Origin: Candidatus Neomicrothrix sp. UBA6944
GTDB taxonomy: Bacteria > Actinomycetota > Acidimicrobiia > Acidimicrobiales > Poriferisodalaceae
Direction: 5' to 3'
Length of the DNA: 49,359 nt
NCBI GenBank assembly: GCA_002448715.1
Contig: DJZU01000062.1
Location: 6,850 to 56,208, forward strand
How positions within the stretch are numbered: the first letter of the stretch is position 1; each line of letters starts with the position of its first letter. Both the position numbers and the translations under genes were made by a program. The notes beneath the pieces are model-generated. The model worked only from the letters and a program-made list of their open reading frames with translations, did no database searches and was not told where the DNA came from. Shown in pieces: positions 24,654-32,196 of this stretch.

Positions 24654-25331
24654 CTATCCGTACACTCCCTGTTGTTCATCTCGAACAACTTGACCTGCGC
24701 GCAAGGCAACCACGCGACGACGCATTTGATCCACGATTGTTTGATCATGGGTTGCCATAACAACTGTCGTGCCAGTTCGGTTAATTCGATCCAGCAATCG
24801 CATTATTTCTTGCGCGGTATTCGGATCGAGATTTCCGGTCGGTTCATCGGCCAAAAGAATGAGCGGTCGATTCACAAAAGCTCGCGCTATAGAAACTCGT
24901 TGTTGCTCACCTCCCGAGAGTTCGTCAGGAAAACTTTTCTGTTTGTGGGAAAGACCCACCAGTTCCAAAATCGCCGGAACTTGAGTCGTGACAATATTTT
25001 TGGGTCGGCCTATGACTTCAAGCGCAAACGCAACATTCTCATAGACCGTTTTTTGGGGAAGCAACTTGAAGTCTTGAAATACAGATCCGATGTTGCGACG
25101 AAGATACGGAACTCGCCAAGAATTGATTCGACTCAAGTCTTTCCCAGCTACGTGAACCTGCCCTGCCGTTGCCGGCTCTTCAGCAGTCACAAGTCGCAGC
25201 ATCGTCGACTTACCTGACCCTGACTCACCAACTAGGAAGACAAACTCACCTTTGTCAATGTTGAGGCTCACGCCGTCAATGGCACGTGTCTCACCTTTAT
25301 AGATTTTCGTGACGTCGTTCAGGCGAATCAT
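24654..25331 (-). CDS. ftsE: Cell-division ATP-binding protein FtsE
   Basis: This 225-residue ABC ATPase has Walker A 'GESGSGKST', the Q-loop in 'GSVFQDFKLLPQKTV', the signature 'LSGGEQQR', Walker B 'LLADEPTGNLD' and the H-loop 'VVMATHDQ'. It partners FtsX at the division site, in the cytoplasm at the membrane. The open frame extends 7 codons upstream; the ATG at 25331 gives the family-standard 'MIRLNDVTKIYKG'. A 105-base gap separates it from prfB, so it may have its own promoter, although none was confidently found. Confidence 0.94.
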   Translation of the reverse strand: MIRLNDVTKIYKGETRAIDGVSLNIDKGEFVFLVGESGSGKSTMLRLVTAEEPATAGQVHVAGKDLSRINSWRVPYLRRNIGSVFQDFKLLPQKTVYENVAFALEVIGRPKNIVTTQVPAILELVGLSHKQKSFPDELSGGEQQRVSIARAFVNRPLILLADEPTGNLDPNTAQEIMRLLDRINRTGTTVVMATHDQTIVDQMRRRVVALRAGQVVRDEQQGVYG

Positions 25332-25436
25332 AAGTCTGTAGCTCGCCAGCAAAGTGACTGAGATCTAGGCGAGATACCCCAGAGTACGGCAGGATTACTT
25401 TCTCTTCGCGTCAGCAAGCGAAAGCTTCTAAGCAGT

Positions 25437-26552
25437 TCAAGAATTCAAATCTCGTTGGCTTCGCTGCCATTGGAGGAACGCTTCCATCAACGAATCAACA
25501 TCGCCGTCGAGAACGGCTTCGACGTTGCCAACTTCAAAGTTAGATCTGAGATCTTTGACCTGTTGATACGGGTGCAACACATAGGACCTAATCTGGCTTC
25601 CCCAAGCCACGTCACGTTGCTCCCCAGCTAATTCCGTGAGTTCCGCTTGTCGCTCCTGTCTTTGTAGATCAGCTAACTTCGCGGCCAGCATCTGCATCGC
25701 TCGATCCTTATTTTGATGTTGACTTCGTTCGTTTTGACAAGCGACAACGGTGCCCGTTGGCAGGTGCGTGATCCGCACCGCGGAGTCTGTCACGTTTACG
25801 TGCTGACCTCCCGCTCCCGATGATCGGTAAGTATCGATTCGTAGGTCCTTTTCGTCGATAACAACTTCGTCAGACACTTCGTCGAAGAACGGAACGACAG
25901 ATAGGGAACAAAAGGCTGTGTGCCGCCGCGCCTGTGCGTCAAATGGAGAAATTCTGACCAGCCTGTGGACACCCCGTTCGGCCTGCAAAAAACCGAACGC
26001 AAATCGGCCCTTCACGATGAATGTCGCCGAACTAATGCCAGCTTCTCCTCCATCAGTCGCTTCTTGAATCTCTACCGAGAAACCCTTGTTTTCAGCCCAT
26101 CGGAGATACATCCGCAGAACCATTTCCGCCCAATCACAAGCATCGGTTCCTCCCGCGCCGGAATGGACTTCGCATACAGCATCGTTCTCGTCATGCTCTC
26201 CGTTAAACAGTGCAAACAGTTCAATATCGTCAAGTTGGTGTCCTAAGGAAGAGATAGCAGCATCGATTTCCTCATTGAGCGACTCATCTTCTTCTTCTCG
26301 CGCCAAAAGGTCCAGGGTGGAGACGTCATCCAATTCCCGGCGGACCTTTTCCCACCGATCAATATCATCTCGAACGTTCGCTAGGCGACCCGTAATATTT
26401 CGCGCTTCATCGGGATTGTCCCAAAGGTCAGGACTTGCAGCTCGAGACTCCAGTTGAGTCATTTCTTCTCGAGCTTGATCAATACCCAGGTAGACGTGCG
26501 CTTCAGCTACACGACGTTCAAGTTCTTCAAGTGTCTCAGATTTATCTGACAT
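25437..26552 (-). CDS. prfB: Peptide chain release factor 2
   Basis: This 371-residue class I release factor ends translation at UGA and UAA. The stop-codon-reading tripeptide S-P-F is at residues 202-204 ('RISPFDAQ'), marking it as RF2 rather than RF1, and the peptidyl-hydrolysis motif G-G-Q is at 248-250 ('SGAGGQHVNV'). The classical RF2 +1 frameshift site is absent: the 'VYLGIDQA' segment at that position is encoded without an in-frame UGA. The start at 26552 lies 16 bases after the secA stop and has no evident Shine-Dalgarno. An upstream start inside secA would add an unrelated tail. Confidence 0.95.
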   Translation of the reverse strand: MSDKSETLEELERRVAEAHVYLGIDQAREEMTQLESRAASPDLWDNPDEARNITGRLANVRDDIDRWEKVRRELDDVSTLDLLAREEEDESLNEEIDAAISSLGHQLDDIELFALFNGEHDENDAVCEVHSGAGGTDACDWAEMVLRMYLRWAENKGFSVEIQEATDGGEAGISSATFIVKGRFAFGFLQAERGVHRLVRISPFDAQARRHTAFCSLSVVPFFDEVSDEVVIDEKDLRIDTYRSSGAGGQHVNVTDSAVRITHLPTGTVVACQNERSQHQNKDRAMQMLAAKLADLQRQERQAELTELAGEQRDVAWGSQIRSYVLHPYQQVKDLRSNFEVGNVEAVLDGDVDSLMEAFLQWQRSQRDLNS

Positions 26553-26568
26553 TAGGGGGTCTCGATGC

Positions 26569-29247
26569 TCAGCGCCCGTGGCAGTGTTTGAATTTGGTAC
26601 CTGACCCACAATGGCATGGATCGTTACGGCCGACTTTTTGTTCTTCGGTCTTAACAACTTGTGTTGGTTTGGTTGTTTGACTCGGAGCCACTGGTTTTGG
26701 TGGCGCAGCCGCAGGACTGAGTTGGGGACTGCTTTCAGAAGACGAGTACGTCAACCCATCCCCACTGCGCTGACCATCGGCAATCACTACTTCCGCATGC
26801 ATCGCATACCTAACAAAATCGCTATAAACCGATTCAAGCATCGATGAGAACATGTCGAATCCTTCGCGCTGCCATTCAGCGACTGGATCCTTCTGCCCAA
26901 TGCCTCGAAGATGAATTCCTTCCCGGAGGTAGTCCATCTCGTAGAGGTGTTCACGCCAACGCTGATCGATGATTCTAAGAAGAACCTGTCGTTCGACCTC
27001 ACGCATGGTTGATTCGCCGAGTTCCGTTTCTCTCTTTTCGAAGTGTCGGACAGCATCATCGATCATGTCTTGTTCGAGGGTGATTACATCACCAACTCGT
27101 TGCATCTTGTCGACAGTGAGTTCAGTGGGCCAGTAGCTGTTTGTTTCAGCATGAATCGCTTCTAGGTCCCATTCGGAATGGTCTTCTTCCCCGCAGAACT
27201 GATCAACTATCTGGGCTACCGCGGATTCGATGTACTCCAAAGATTCTTCTCGTAGATCTTCTCCGTTGAGAATCTGTGATCTTCGCGCGTAGATCACTTT
27301 GCGTTGTTCGTTCATGACCTCGTCGTATTTGAGAACATTTTTCCGAACCTCGGCATTTTTTTGTTCAACCGTATTCTGAGCTCGCTCGATTGCTTTGGTC
27401 ACCATGTTTGCTTCGATAGGGGTGTCATCGGGGAGCGCGCGGTCCATAACCCAGTTCATTGCCCCCGTCGCAAAAAGTCTCATGAGGTCATCTTCTAACG
27501 AAAGGTAGAAGCGACTTTCGCCCGGGTCGCCTTGTCGACCGGAACGACCTCGTAGCTGATTATCGATACGACGAGATTCGTGGCGTTCGGTTCCTAGAAC
27601 GTAGAGTCCGCCCACGTCTTTGACTTGTTGACCCTCGGCTGAGCACGATGGCTCATGGTGGGCGACACGCGCTTCTAGCTGTTCAGCGTTAGCTGGTTCG
27701 TCGGGATCCATTCCATCTCGGAACAAGTCCTGACGTGCCAGACCCTCAGGATTACCTCCAAGGAGGATATCTACGCCTCGGCCAGCCATATTCGTTGCGA
27801 CGGTAACAGCGCCTAGTCTGCCGGCTTGAGTAACAATCTCTGCTTCCCGGTTGTGTTCTTTCGCGTTGAGGACATTGTGGGTAATGCCCCGTTGGTCCAA
27901 GGCACGTGAGATTTTTTCGCTGTTTTCGACACTCACAGTGCCCACCAGGATTGGCTGTCCTGTGGCTCGTCTTTCTTCGATGTCGTCAACGACCGCATCA
28001 ATTTTAGAGTTTTCGGTTTTATAGATGAGGTCCGCGTGGTCCTGACGTTTAACTGGACGATGGGTAGGTACAGGTACGACATCGAGGCCGTACGTATTTC
28101 CGAACTCGGCTGCTTCAGTGGTCGCCGTACCTGTCATGCCTGCAAGCTTGTTGTACAACCGAAAGTAGTTTTGAAGGGTGATAGTCGCCAGAGTTTGGTT
28201 CTCCGCTTTTATGCTTACTCCTTCTTTGGCTTCCACCGCCTGATGTAAACCTTCGCTCCAGCGTCGACCGTCAAGAATGCGGCCAGTGAACTCGTCAACA
28301 ATCCTGACCTCACCGTTTTGTACGACGTAGTCGCGGTCTCGGCGATACAACTCTTTCGCCTTCAGCGCGGCGCTCATTTGATGGACCAAGTTCGACGAGA
28401 CCTGGTCGTACAGGTTGTCGATATTGAGAGCTCGCTCGACCTTTTCTATGCCCGGTTCCAACACCGCGACGTTTCGTTTGTCCTCTTCGACTTCGTAGTC
28501 AACGTCGCGGGTCAGAGTTCGTGCTATCTGGGCAAACTGGCCGTATAGCTTGGCGGCGTCCGCTAGACGTCCACTGATAATCAGTGGTGTCCGAGCTTCG
28601 TCGATAAGGATTGAGTCAACTTCGTCAACGATGCAGAAGTTGTGGCCTCGCTGCACTTGTTGATCTTTCGACGGCGCCATGTTGTCTCTTAGGTAGTCAA
28701 AACCAAACTCGTTGTTCGTGCCGTAGGTGATATCTGCCGCATATTGGACTCGTTTAACTTCTGGGTCGGTCTGTCCGGGAACAACTAGCCCGACTTCTAG
28801 ACCGAGAAATCGGTGAACGCGACCCATCCAATCGGCGTCGCGGGTTGCCAAGTAGTCATTGACAGTGACGATATGGACTCCTTGGCCAGAGAGCGCGTTC
28901 AAGTAGACAGGAAGGGTTGATACGAGCGTCTTGCCCTCACCTGTGCGCATTTCAGCTACCCATCCAAAGTGAAGAGCGGCTCCACCCATCAGCTGAACGT
29001 CATAATGCCGTTGGCCCAAAACTCTCTGGGCTGCCTCTCGCGTAACCGCAAAGGCGTCGATAAGTATGTCGTTAAGATCAGCCCCACGGTCTATTTCAAG
29101 CTTGAAATCAGTTGTTTTCTCGCGCAGTTCCTGATCAGAAAGCTTCTGATATTCGCTTTCGATGGCGTTGATCTCTGGCACCAGCGACTCGAGTGCTCGC
29201 GCCTTCTTCCCTTCGCCCGCGCGCAGAAGTTTTTGAAACACCGCCAT
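26569..29247 (-). CDS. secA: Preprotein translocase motor subunit SecA
   Basis: This 892-residue ATPase drives secretory proteins through SecYEG. Motor motifs include 'EMRTGEGKTLVSTLP' (Walker A), 'VDEVDSILIDEARTPLI' (Walker B/DEAD-like), and 'ATNMAGRGVDI' and 'QLRGRSGRQGDPG' in the second nucleotide-binding fold. The C-terminus ends in a SEC-C type zinc motif, 'DPCHCGSGTKFKHCHGR', preceded by a Pro/Ser/Thr-rich linker. TAGCCT ends 7 bases before the ATG and no Shine-Dalgarno is seen, so the transcript is probably leaderless. prfB follows 16 bases downstream. Confidence 0.96.
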   Translation of the reverse strand: MAVFQKLLRAGEGKKARALESLVPEINAIESEYQKLSDQELREKTTDFKLEIDRGADLNDILIDAFAVTREAAQRVLGQRHYDVQLMGGAALHFGWVAEMRTGEGKTLVSTLPVYLNALSGQGVHIVTVNDYLATRDADWMGRVHRFLGLEVGLVVPGQTDPEVKRVQYAADITYGTNNEFGFDYLRDNMAPSKDQQVQRGHNFCIVDEVDSILIDEARTPLIISGRLADAAKLYGQFAQIARTLTRDVDYEVEEDKRNVAVLEPGIEKVERALNIDNLYDQVSSNLVHQMSAALKAKELYRRDRDYVVQNGEVRIVDEFTGRILDGRRWSEGLHQAVEAKEGVSIKAENQTLATITLQNYFRLYNKLAGMTGTATTEAAEFGNTYGLDVVPVPTHRPVKRQDHADLIYKTENSKIDAVVDDIEERRATGQPILVGTVSVENSEKISRALDQRGITHNVLNAKEHNREAEIVTQAGRLGAVTVATNMAGRGVDILLGGNPEGLARQDLFRDGMDPDEPANAEQLEARVAHHEPSCSAEGQQVKDVGGLYVLGTERHESRRIDNQLRGRSGRQGDPGESRFYLSLEDDLMRLFATGAMNWVMDRALPDDTPIEANMVTKAIERAQNTVEQKNAEVRKNVLKYDEVMNEQRKVIYARRSQILNGEDLREESLEYIESAVAQIVDQFCGEEDHSEWDLEAIHAETNSYWPTELTVDKMQRVGDVITLEQDMIDDAVRHFEKRETELGESTMREVERQVLLRIIDQRWREHLYEMDYLREGIHLRGIGQKDPVAEWQREGFDMFSSMLESVYSDFVRYAMHAEVVIADGQRSGDGLTYSSSESSPQLSPAAAPPKPVAPSQTTKPTQVVKTEEQKVGRNDPCHCGSGTKFKHCHGR

Positions 29248-29254
29248 TGCAGTA

Positions 29255-29260
29255 AGGCTA
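29255..29260 (-). promoter_or_regulatory. -10 element for a probable leaderless secA transcript
   Basis: Minus-strand TAGCCT is followed by 7 bases and the ATG at 29247, in the 64-base gap after the ahcY stop at 29312. Confidence 0.4.
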
Positions 29261-29311
29261 CCGGCGTCCAGGTACTGCTGCGGGTCGCTTAAGCCTCAGT
29301 CCGGTTGGGTG

Positions 29312-30766
29312 TCAGTAACGGTAGTGGTCGGGTTTAAACGGGCCTTCTACTGGCACGCCTATGTAATTCGCTTGTTCTTCGGTAAGGGTCGTGAGTTTTA
29401 CACCCAGCTTGTCCAGGTGAAGTCTGGCCACTTCCTCGTCTAAGTGTTTGGGGAGAAGATGTACTTCATTGGCGAGAGAATCAGCGTTCGCGTGTAGTTC
29501 GATCTGGGCTAGCACCTGGTTGGTGAAACTCATCGACATTACAAAGCTTGGATGACCCGTAGCGCAACCCAAATTCACTAGGCGGCCCTCCGCCAAAATA
29601 AGGATGCTATTTCCGGTGGGAAAGATGTATTCATCGACTTGAGGTTTGATGTTACGCCGCTGTACATCAGACATTTTTTCTAGCCCAGACATGTCGATTT
29701 CGTTATCGAAATGCCCGATGTTGCAGACCACGGCATTGTGTTTCATTGCACCCATGTGTTCAGCAGAAATGATGTCGCGGTTACCCGTGGTGGTAACAAA
29801 GATATCGATGTCGCCCACTACGCTTTCCAGCCGGTCAACCTCGAATCCTTCCATAGCAGCTTGTAATGCGTTAATCGGATCTATTTCGCTCACCACTACA
29901 CGGCAACCTTGCCCTCGTAAGGACTGCGCGCAGCCTTTCCCGACATCTCCGTATCCCGCGACGAAAGCAAGCTTCCCACCCAACATGACATCCGTGGCTC
30001 TGTTGAGCCCGTCAATTAAAGAGTGTCGACATCCGTAGAGATTGTCGAATTTAGACTTGGTGACAGAGTCGTTGACGTTGTAGGCGGGAAACTGCAGTTC
30101 GTTTCGTTCAACCATCTCGTACAGCCGATGAACTCCTGTGGTTGTTTCCTCAGAGACGCCCCTAACGTTTGCAATCATCTCCGACCAGAACGTGGGGTGG
30201 CTCTCGGCAACGGTTGCCAGAAGCTTCAAGATTTCTTCCTCGTCGTGAGAGGTTGCCTCTTCTACCTCCGGTATTAAGCCCTCTTGTTCGTAGCGTGCTC
30301 CCAGATGCACCAACAAGGTAGCGTCGCCACCATCGTCAAGAATCAGATTGGGTCCACTCTCACCCGGCCACTTCAAAGCCTGTTCTGTGCACCACCAATA
30401 CTCTTCAAGAGTCTCCCCCTTCCAGGCATAAACAGGGACGCCTCGCGGGTCGTCTACGGTCCCATTTCTGCCCACCACGACAGCCGCCGCCGCATCATCC
30501 TGGGTGGAGAAAATATTGCAAGACACCCAACGAACATCTGCTCCGAGGTCCACCAGCGTTTCTATGAGAACAGCGGTTTGAACGGTCATGTGCAAGGAGC
30601 CCATAATTCTTGCTCCTGCCAAAGGCTGCGAATCATAGCCCTGAGCGCGTAATGCCATGAGGCCGGGCATCTCTTCCTCTGCTAACTCAATCTGCTTTCG
30701 CCCGGGCTCAGCGAGACTCAAATCAGCAACTTTGTAGTCTCCCTGGAGAGAGCTATTGGGTGCCAT
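29312..30766 (-). CDS. ahcY: Adenosylhomocysteinase (S-adenosylhomocysteine hydrolase)
   Basis: This 484-residue NAD-dependent enzyme splits S-adenosylhomocysteine into adenosine and homocysteine, relieving product inhibition of methyltransferases. Substrate-binding segments are 'GSLHMTVQTAVLIETLVDLG' and 'ILDDGGDATLLVH'. The NAD fold carries 'GYGDVGKGCAQSLRGQGCRV', and the C-terminus ends 'EGPFKPDHYRY', as in the family. AGGAG stands 7 bases before the ATG. Just upstream lies a predicted stem structure whose loop can pair with this AGGAG (see the 30772-30823 entry). The gene follows the sugar isomerase by 85 bases, a neighbourhood known from other actinobacteria. Confidence 0.96.
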   Translation of the reverse strand: MAPNSSLQGDYKVADLSLAEPGRKQIELAEEEMPGLMALRAQGYDSQPLAGARIMGSLHMTVQTAVLIETLVDLGADVRWVSCNIFSTQDDAAAAVVVGRNGTVDDPRGVPVYAWKGETLEEYWWCTEQALKWPGESGPNLILDDGGDATLLVHLGARYEQEGLIPEVEEATSHDEEEILKLLATVAESHPTFWSEMIANVRGVSEETTTGVHRLYEMVERNELQFPAYNVNDSVTKSKFDNLYGCRHSLIDGLNRATDVMLGGKLAFVAGYGDVGKGCAQSLRGQGCRVVVSEIDPINALQAAMEGFEVDRLESVVGDIDIFVTTTGNRDIISAEHMGAMKHNAVVCNIGHFDNEIDMSGLEKMSDVQRRNIKPQVDEYIFPTGNSILILAEGRLVNLGCATGHPSFVMSMSFTNQVLAQIELHANADSLANEVHLLPKHLDEEVARLHLDKLGVKLTTLTEEQANYIGVPVEGPFKPDHYRY

Positions 30767-30771
30767 ACGGC

Positions 30772-30823
30772 GCTCCTATGCGGTTTGACGCCCATCGGGG
30801 AGCAAGGCGCACGTTTCAAATCC
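30772..30823 (-). promoter_or_regulatory. Candidate structured 5' leader of ahcY (hairpin with a loop that pairs with the Shine-Dalgarno)
   Basis: Read on the minus strand, GGATTTGA (30816-30823) can pair with TCAAACC (30782-30788) with one bulged A. CGCC (30806-30809) pairs with GGCG inside it. The enclosed loop contains GCTCC (30799-30803), which is perfectly complementary to GGAGC (30772-30776), the Shine-Dalgarno of ahcY. Loop-to-Shine-Dalgarno pairing would make an H-type pseudoknot that hides the ribosome site. An ahcY leader would be a natural place for an SAH or SAM sensor. The sequence does not match what I recall of the SAH riboswitch consensus. A 5-bp match can occur by chance. Confidence 0.35.
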
Positions 30824-30851
30824 TACCGGCATCTGCGGCTGGCAATCACGA

Positions 30852-31883
30852 TCATGATTGAGCAAGACGATGTTTGAGTTGAGTCAACACGTCGATGGGT
30901 CCAGGGTCCTGCCCCAATAAGGCCGCTACTTCTAATGATGTTTGATCTCCAAACAAGATCAGGTCAAAAAGCTGCGCCAGTTCAGAGTTGCCTTCTGCCC
31001 ACACAGTGACGACCTCGGATTTGTCACTGCCCGCAACGGTTTCGTTGAAGTCAAACCGCGGAGCTAGGCGTGGATGTTCGTAGATGTGACGTAATTGAAC
31101 GGCAACAATTTTTGGCTCACCACTATGAGTCACGCCCCATCCTGCAAGTTCGTTGTGACAAGTTTCGGGCATCACGTTAAAAAACGCTGGCGTCTTCGCG
31201 TTTTCATTTAGCTGGTTCTTAAAACGAACAGCAGCTACTTCACCTAGCGGTCCTCCCCCGTAAATGACTGGAATTTGGGTTGCGAGGCTCTCACCGACCG
31301 AACGCGAATTATCCGACCCAGAACGTATACGGTCACATCGACTTCGGAGGACGGCATCTACGTCTTCGAAATCGTCTTCGAGGCCTTCGATGAGCCCCAT
31401 CGAATCCAATGCTTTGAGCAGCGGCACCGACATCGCACCTACGGCGCATCGCGGCATCGGAATAGTGGAATCGACTAACGACAATGAGGCTTGCCATTCC
31501 TCAGCGAGACGGCTCAGAGTTCCGCCGCAAGTCACGGCAAAGATATGAGCGCCTCGTTCATGGGCTATTGCCGCTGCGTGAAGAGTCTCTTCGGTTTCTC
31601 CGCTGAACGATGCGACCATCACCAAGGTCCGGTGATCAACAAAGTTCGGACATTCGTAGCCTTTGCTAACTATGACTGGGACAGAGATACGAGGGCCAAC
31701 TATTGCCTTCACGATGTCGCCGGCGATGCCTGATCCCCCCATACCCAGCACTACTAGCTGATCGATGTCCGAGACCTGGGGAAGAGCATCGATTTGTAGG
31801 TCACGTGACATTGATTCTTCTATTTGGTCAGGCAACGCCAGTGTGGTTTCTTGCATGCCAAGCGAATCAGGTGGAGTTGTCAC
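30852..31883 (-). CDS. Bifunctional phosphoglucose/phosphomannose isomerase-like SIS-domain protein
   Basis: This 343-residue protein has two SIS (sugar isomerase) domains. Phosphosugar-binding motifs are 'LGMGGSGIAGD' and 'MVASFSGETEETLHA', and a C-terminal isomerase region contains 'ETCHNELAGWG' and a final 'DVLTQLKHRL'. This is the layout of the bifunctional PGI/PMI family, which interconverts fructose-6-phosphate with glucose-6- and mannose-6-phosphate. With manB next door it would feed GDP-mannose and glucose-1-phosphate synthesis. The GTG start at 31883 is preceded by GAGGA and lies 1 base after the Trm112-like stop. Confidence 0.87.
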   Translation of the reverse strand: MTTPPDSLGMQETTLALPDQIEESMSRDLQIDALPQVSDIDQLVVLGMGGSGIAGDIVKAIVGPRISVPVIVSKGYECPNFVDHRTLVMVASFSGETEETLHAAAIAHERGAHIFAVTCGGTLSRLAEEWQASLSLVDSTIPMPRCAVGAMSVPLLKALDSMGLIEGLEDDFEDVDAVLRSRCDRIRSGSDNSRSVGESLATQIPVIYGGGPLGEVAAVRFKNQLNENAKTPAFFNVMPETCHNELAGWGVTHSGEPKIVAVQLRHIYEHPRLAPRFDFNETVAGSDKSEVVTVWAEGNSELAQLFDLILFGDQTSLEVAALLGQDPGPIDVLTQLKHRLAQS

Positions 31884-31884
31884 G

Positions 31885-32121
31885 TTAGTCCTCGGAACCT
31901 GAGCTTCCGGTTTCTTGTCCCGCTAACTGATCTAGTCGTTCTCGTTCTTCTTCCCCAAGCGAAGTCGACTCCGATGTCAACAGCACTGGAATTCCATCTT
32001 TTATGGGGTATGTGATCCCCTGTCGGGGGTTGTAGAGAATGTTTTCTTCAGCGAAATATCGCAGGGGTCCCTTGTCATCTGGACAGGCGAGAATCTCGAG
32101 TAAACCGGGATCTAAAGCCAT
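31885..32121 (-). CDS. Trm112-like (UPF0434) small protein
   Basis: This 78-residue protein has the Trm112/YcaR core 'LLEILACPDDKGPL' and 'YPIKDGIPVLL'. In many family members four cysteines bind zinc. Here the second Cys of the C-P-x-C-K motif is Asp, and the second pair is absent, a form often seen in actinobacteria. Trm112 proteins activate SAM-dependent methyltransferases, but the partner is unknown here. An acidic tail ('GEEERERLDQLAGQETGSSG') follows. The start at 32121 has an excellent GGAGAG upstream. The gene belongs to the manB/sugar-isomerase unit. Confidence 0.85.
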   Translation of the reverse strand: MALDPGLLEILACPDDKGPLRYFAEENILYNPRQGITYPIKDGIPVLLTSESTSLGEEERERLDQLAGQETGSSGSED

Positions 32122-32196
32122 TTTCTCTCCTTCAGATCTTGCTATTCGGCTAGGTCAGGTGGACCTCGTTCTTATTCGTCCAGGGTACGGCAGCAA

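Noticed and set aside
26552..26657. Upstream extension of prfB by 35 residues
   Set aside because: It overlaps the secA C-terminus (zinc motif) in another frame and has no similarity to release factors.
30772..30823. SAH or SAM-IV riboswitch upstream of ahcY
   Set aside because: The remembered conserved cores of these families are not present, so only a generic structured leader is proposed.
30780..30835. tRNA-like 3' half on the plus strand (TTTCAAATCC-like T arm) between ahcY and the sugar isomerase gene
   Set aside because: The matching acceptor 5' strand and a D arm could not be found at the right distance, so the resemblance comes from the hairpin of the ahcY leader.
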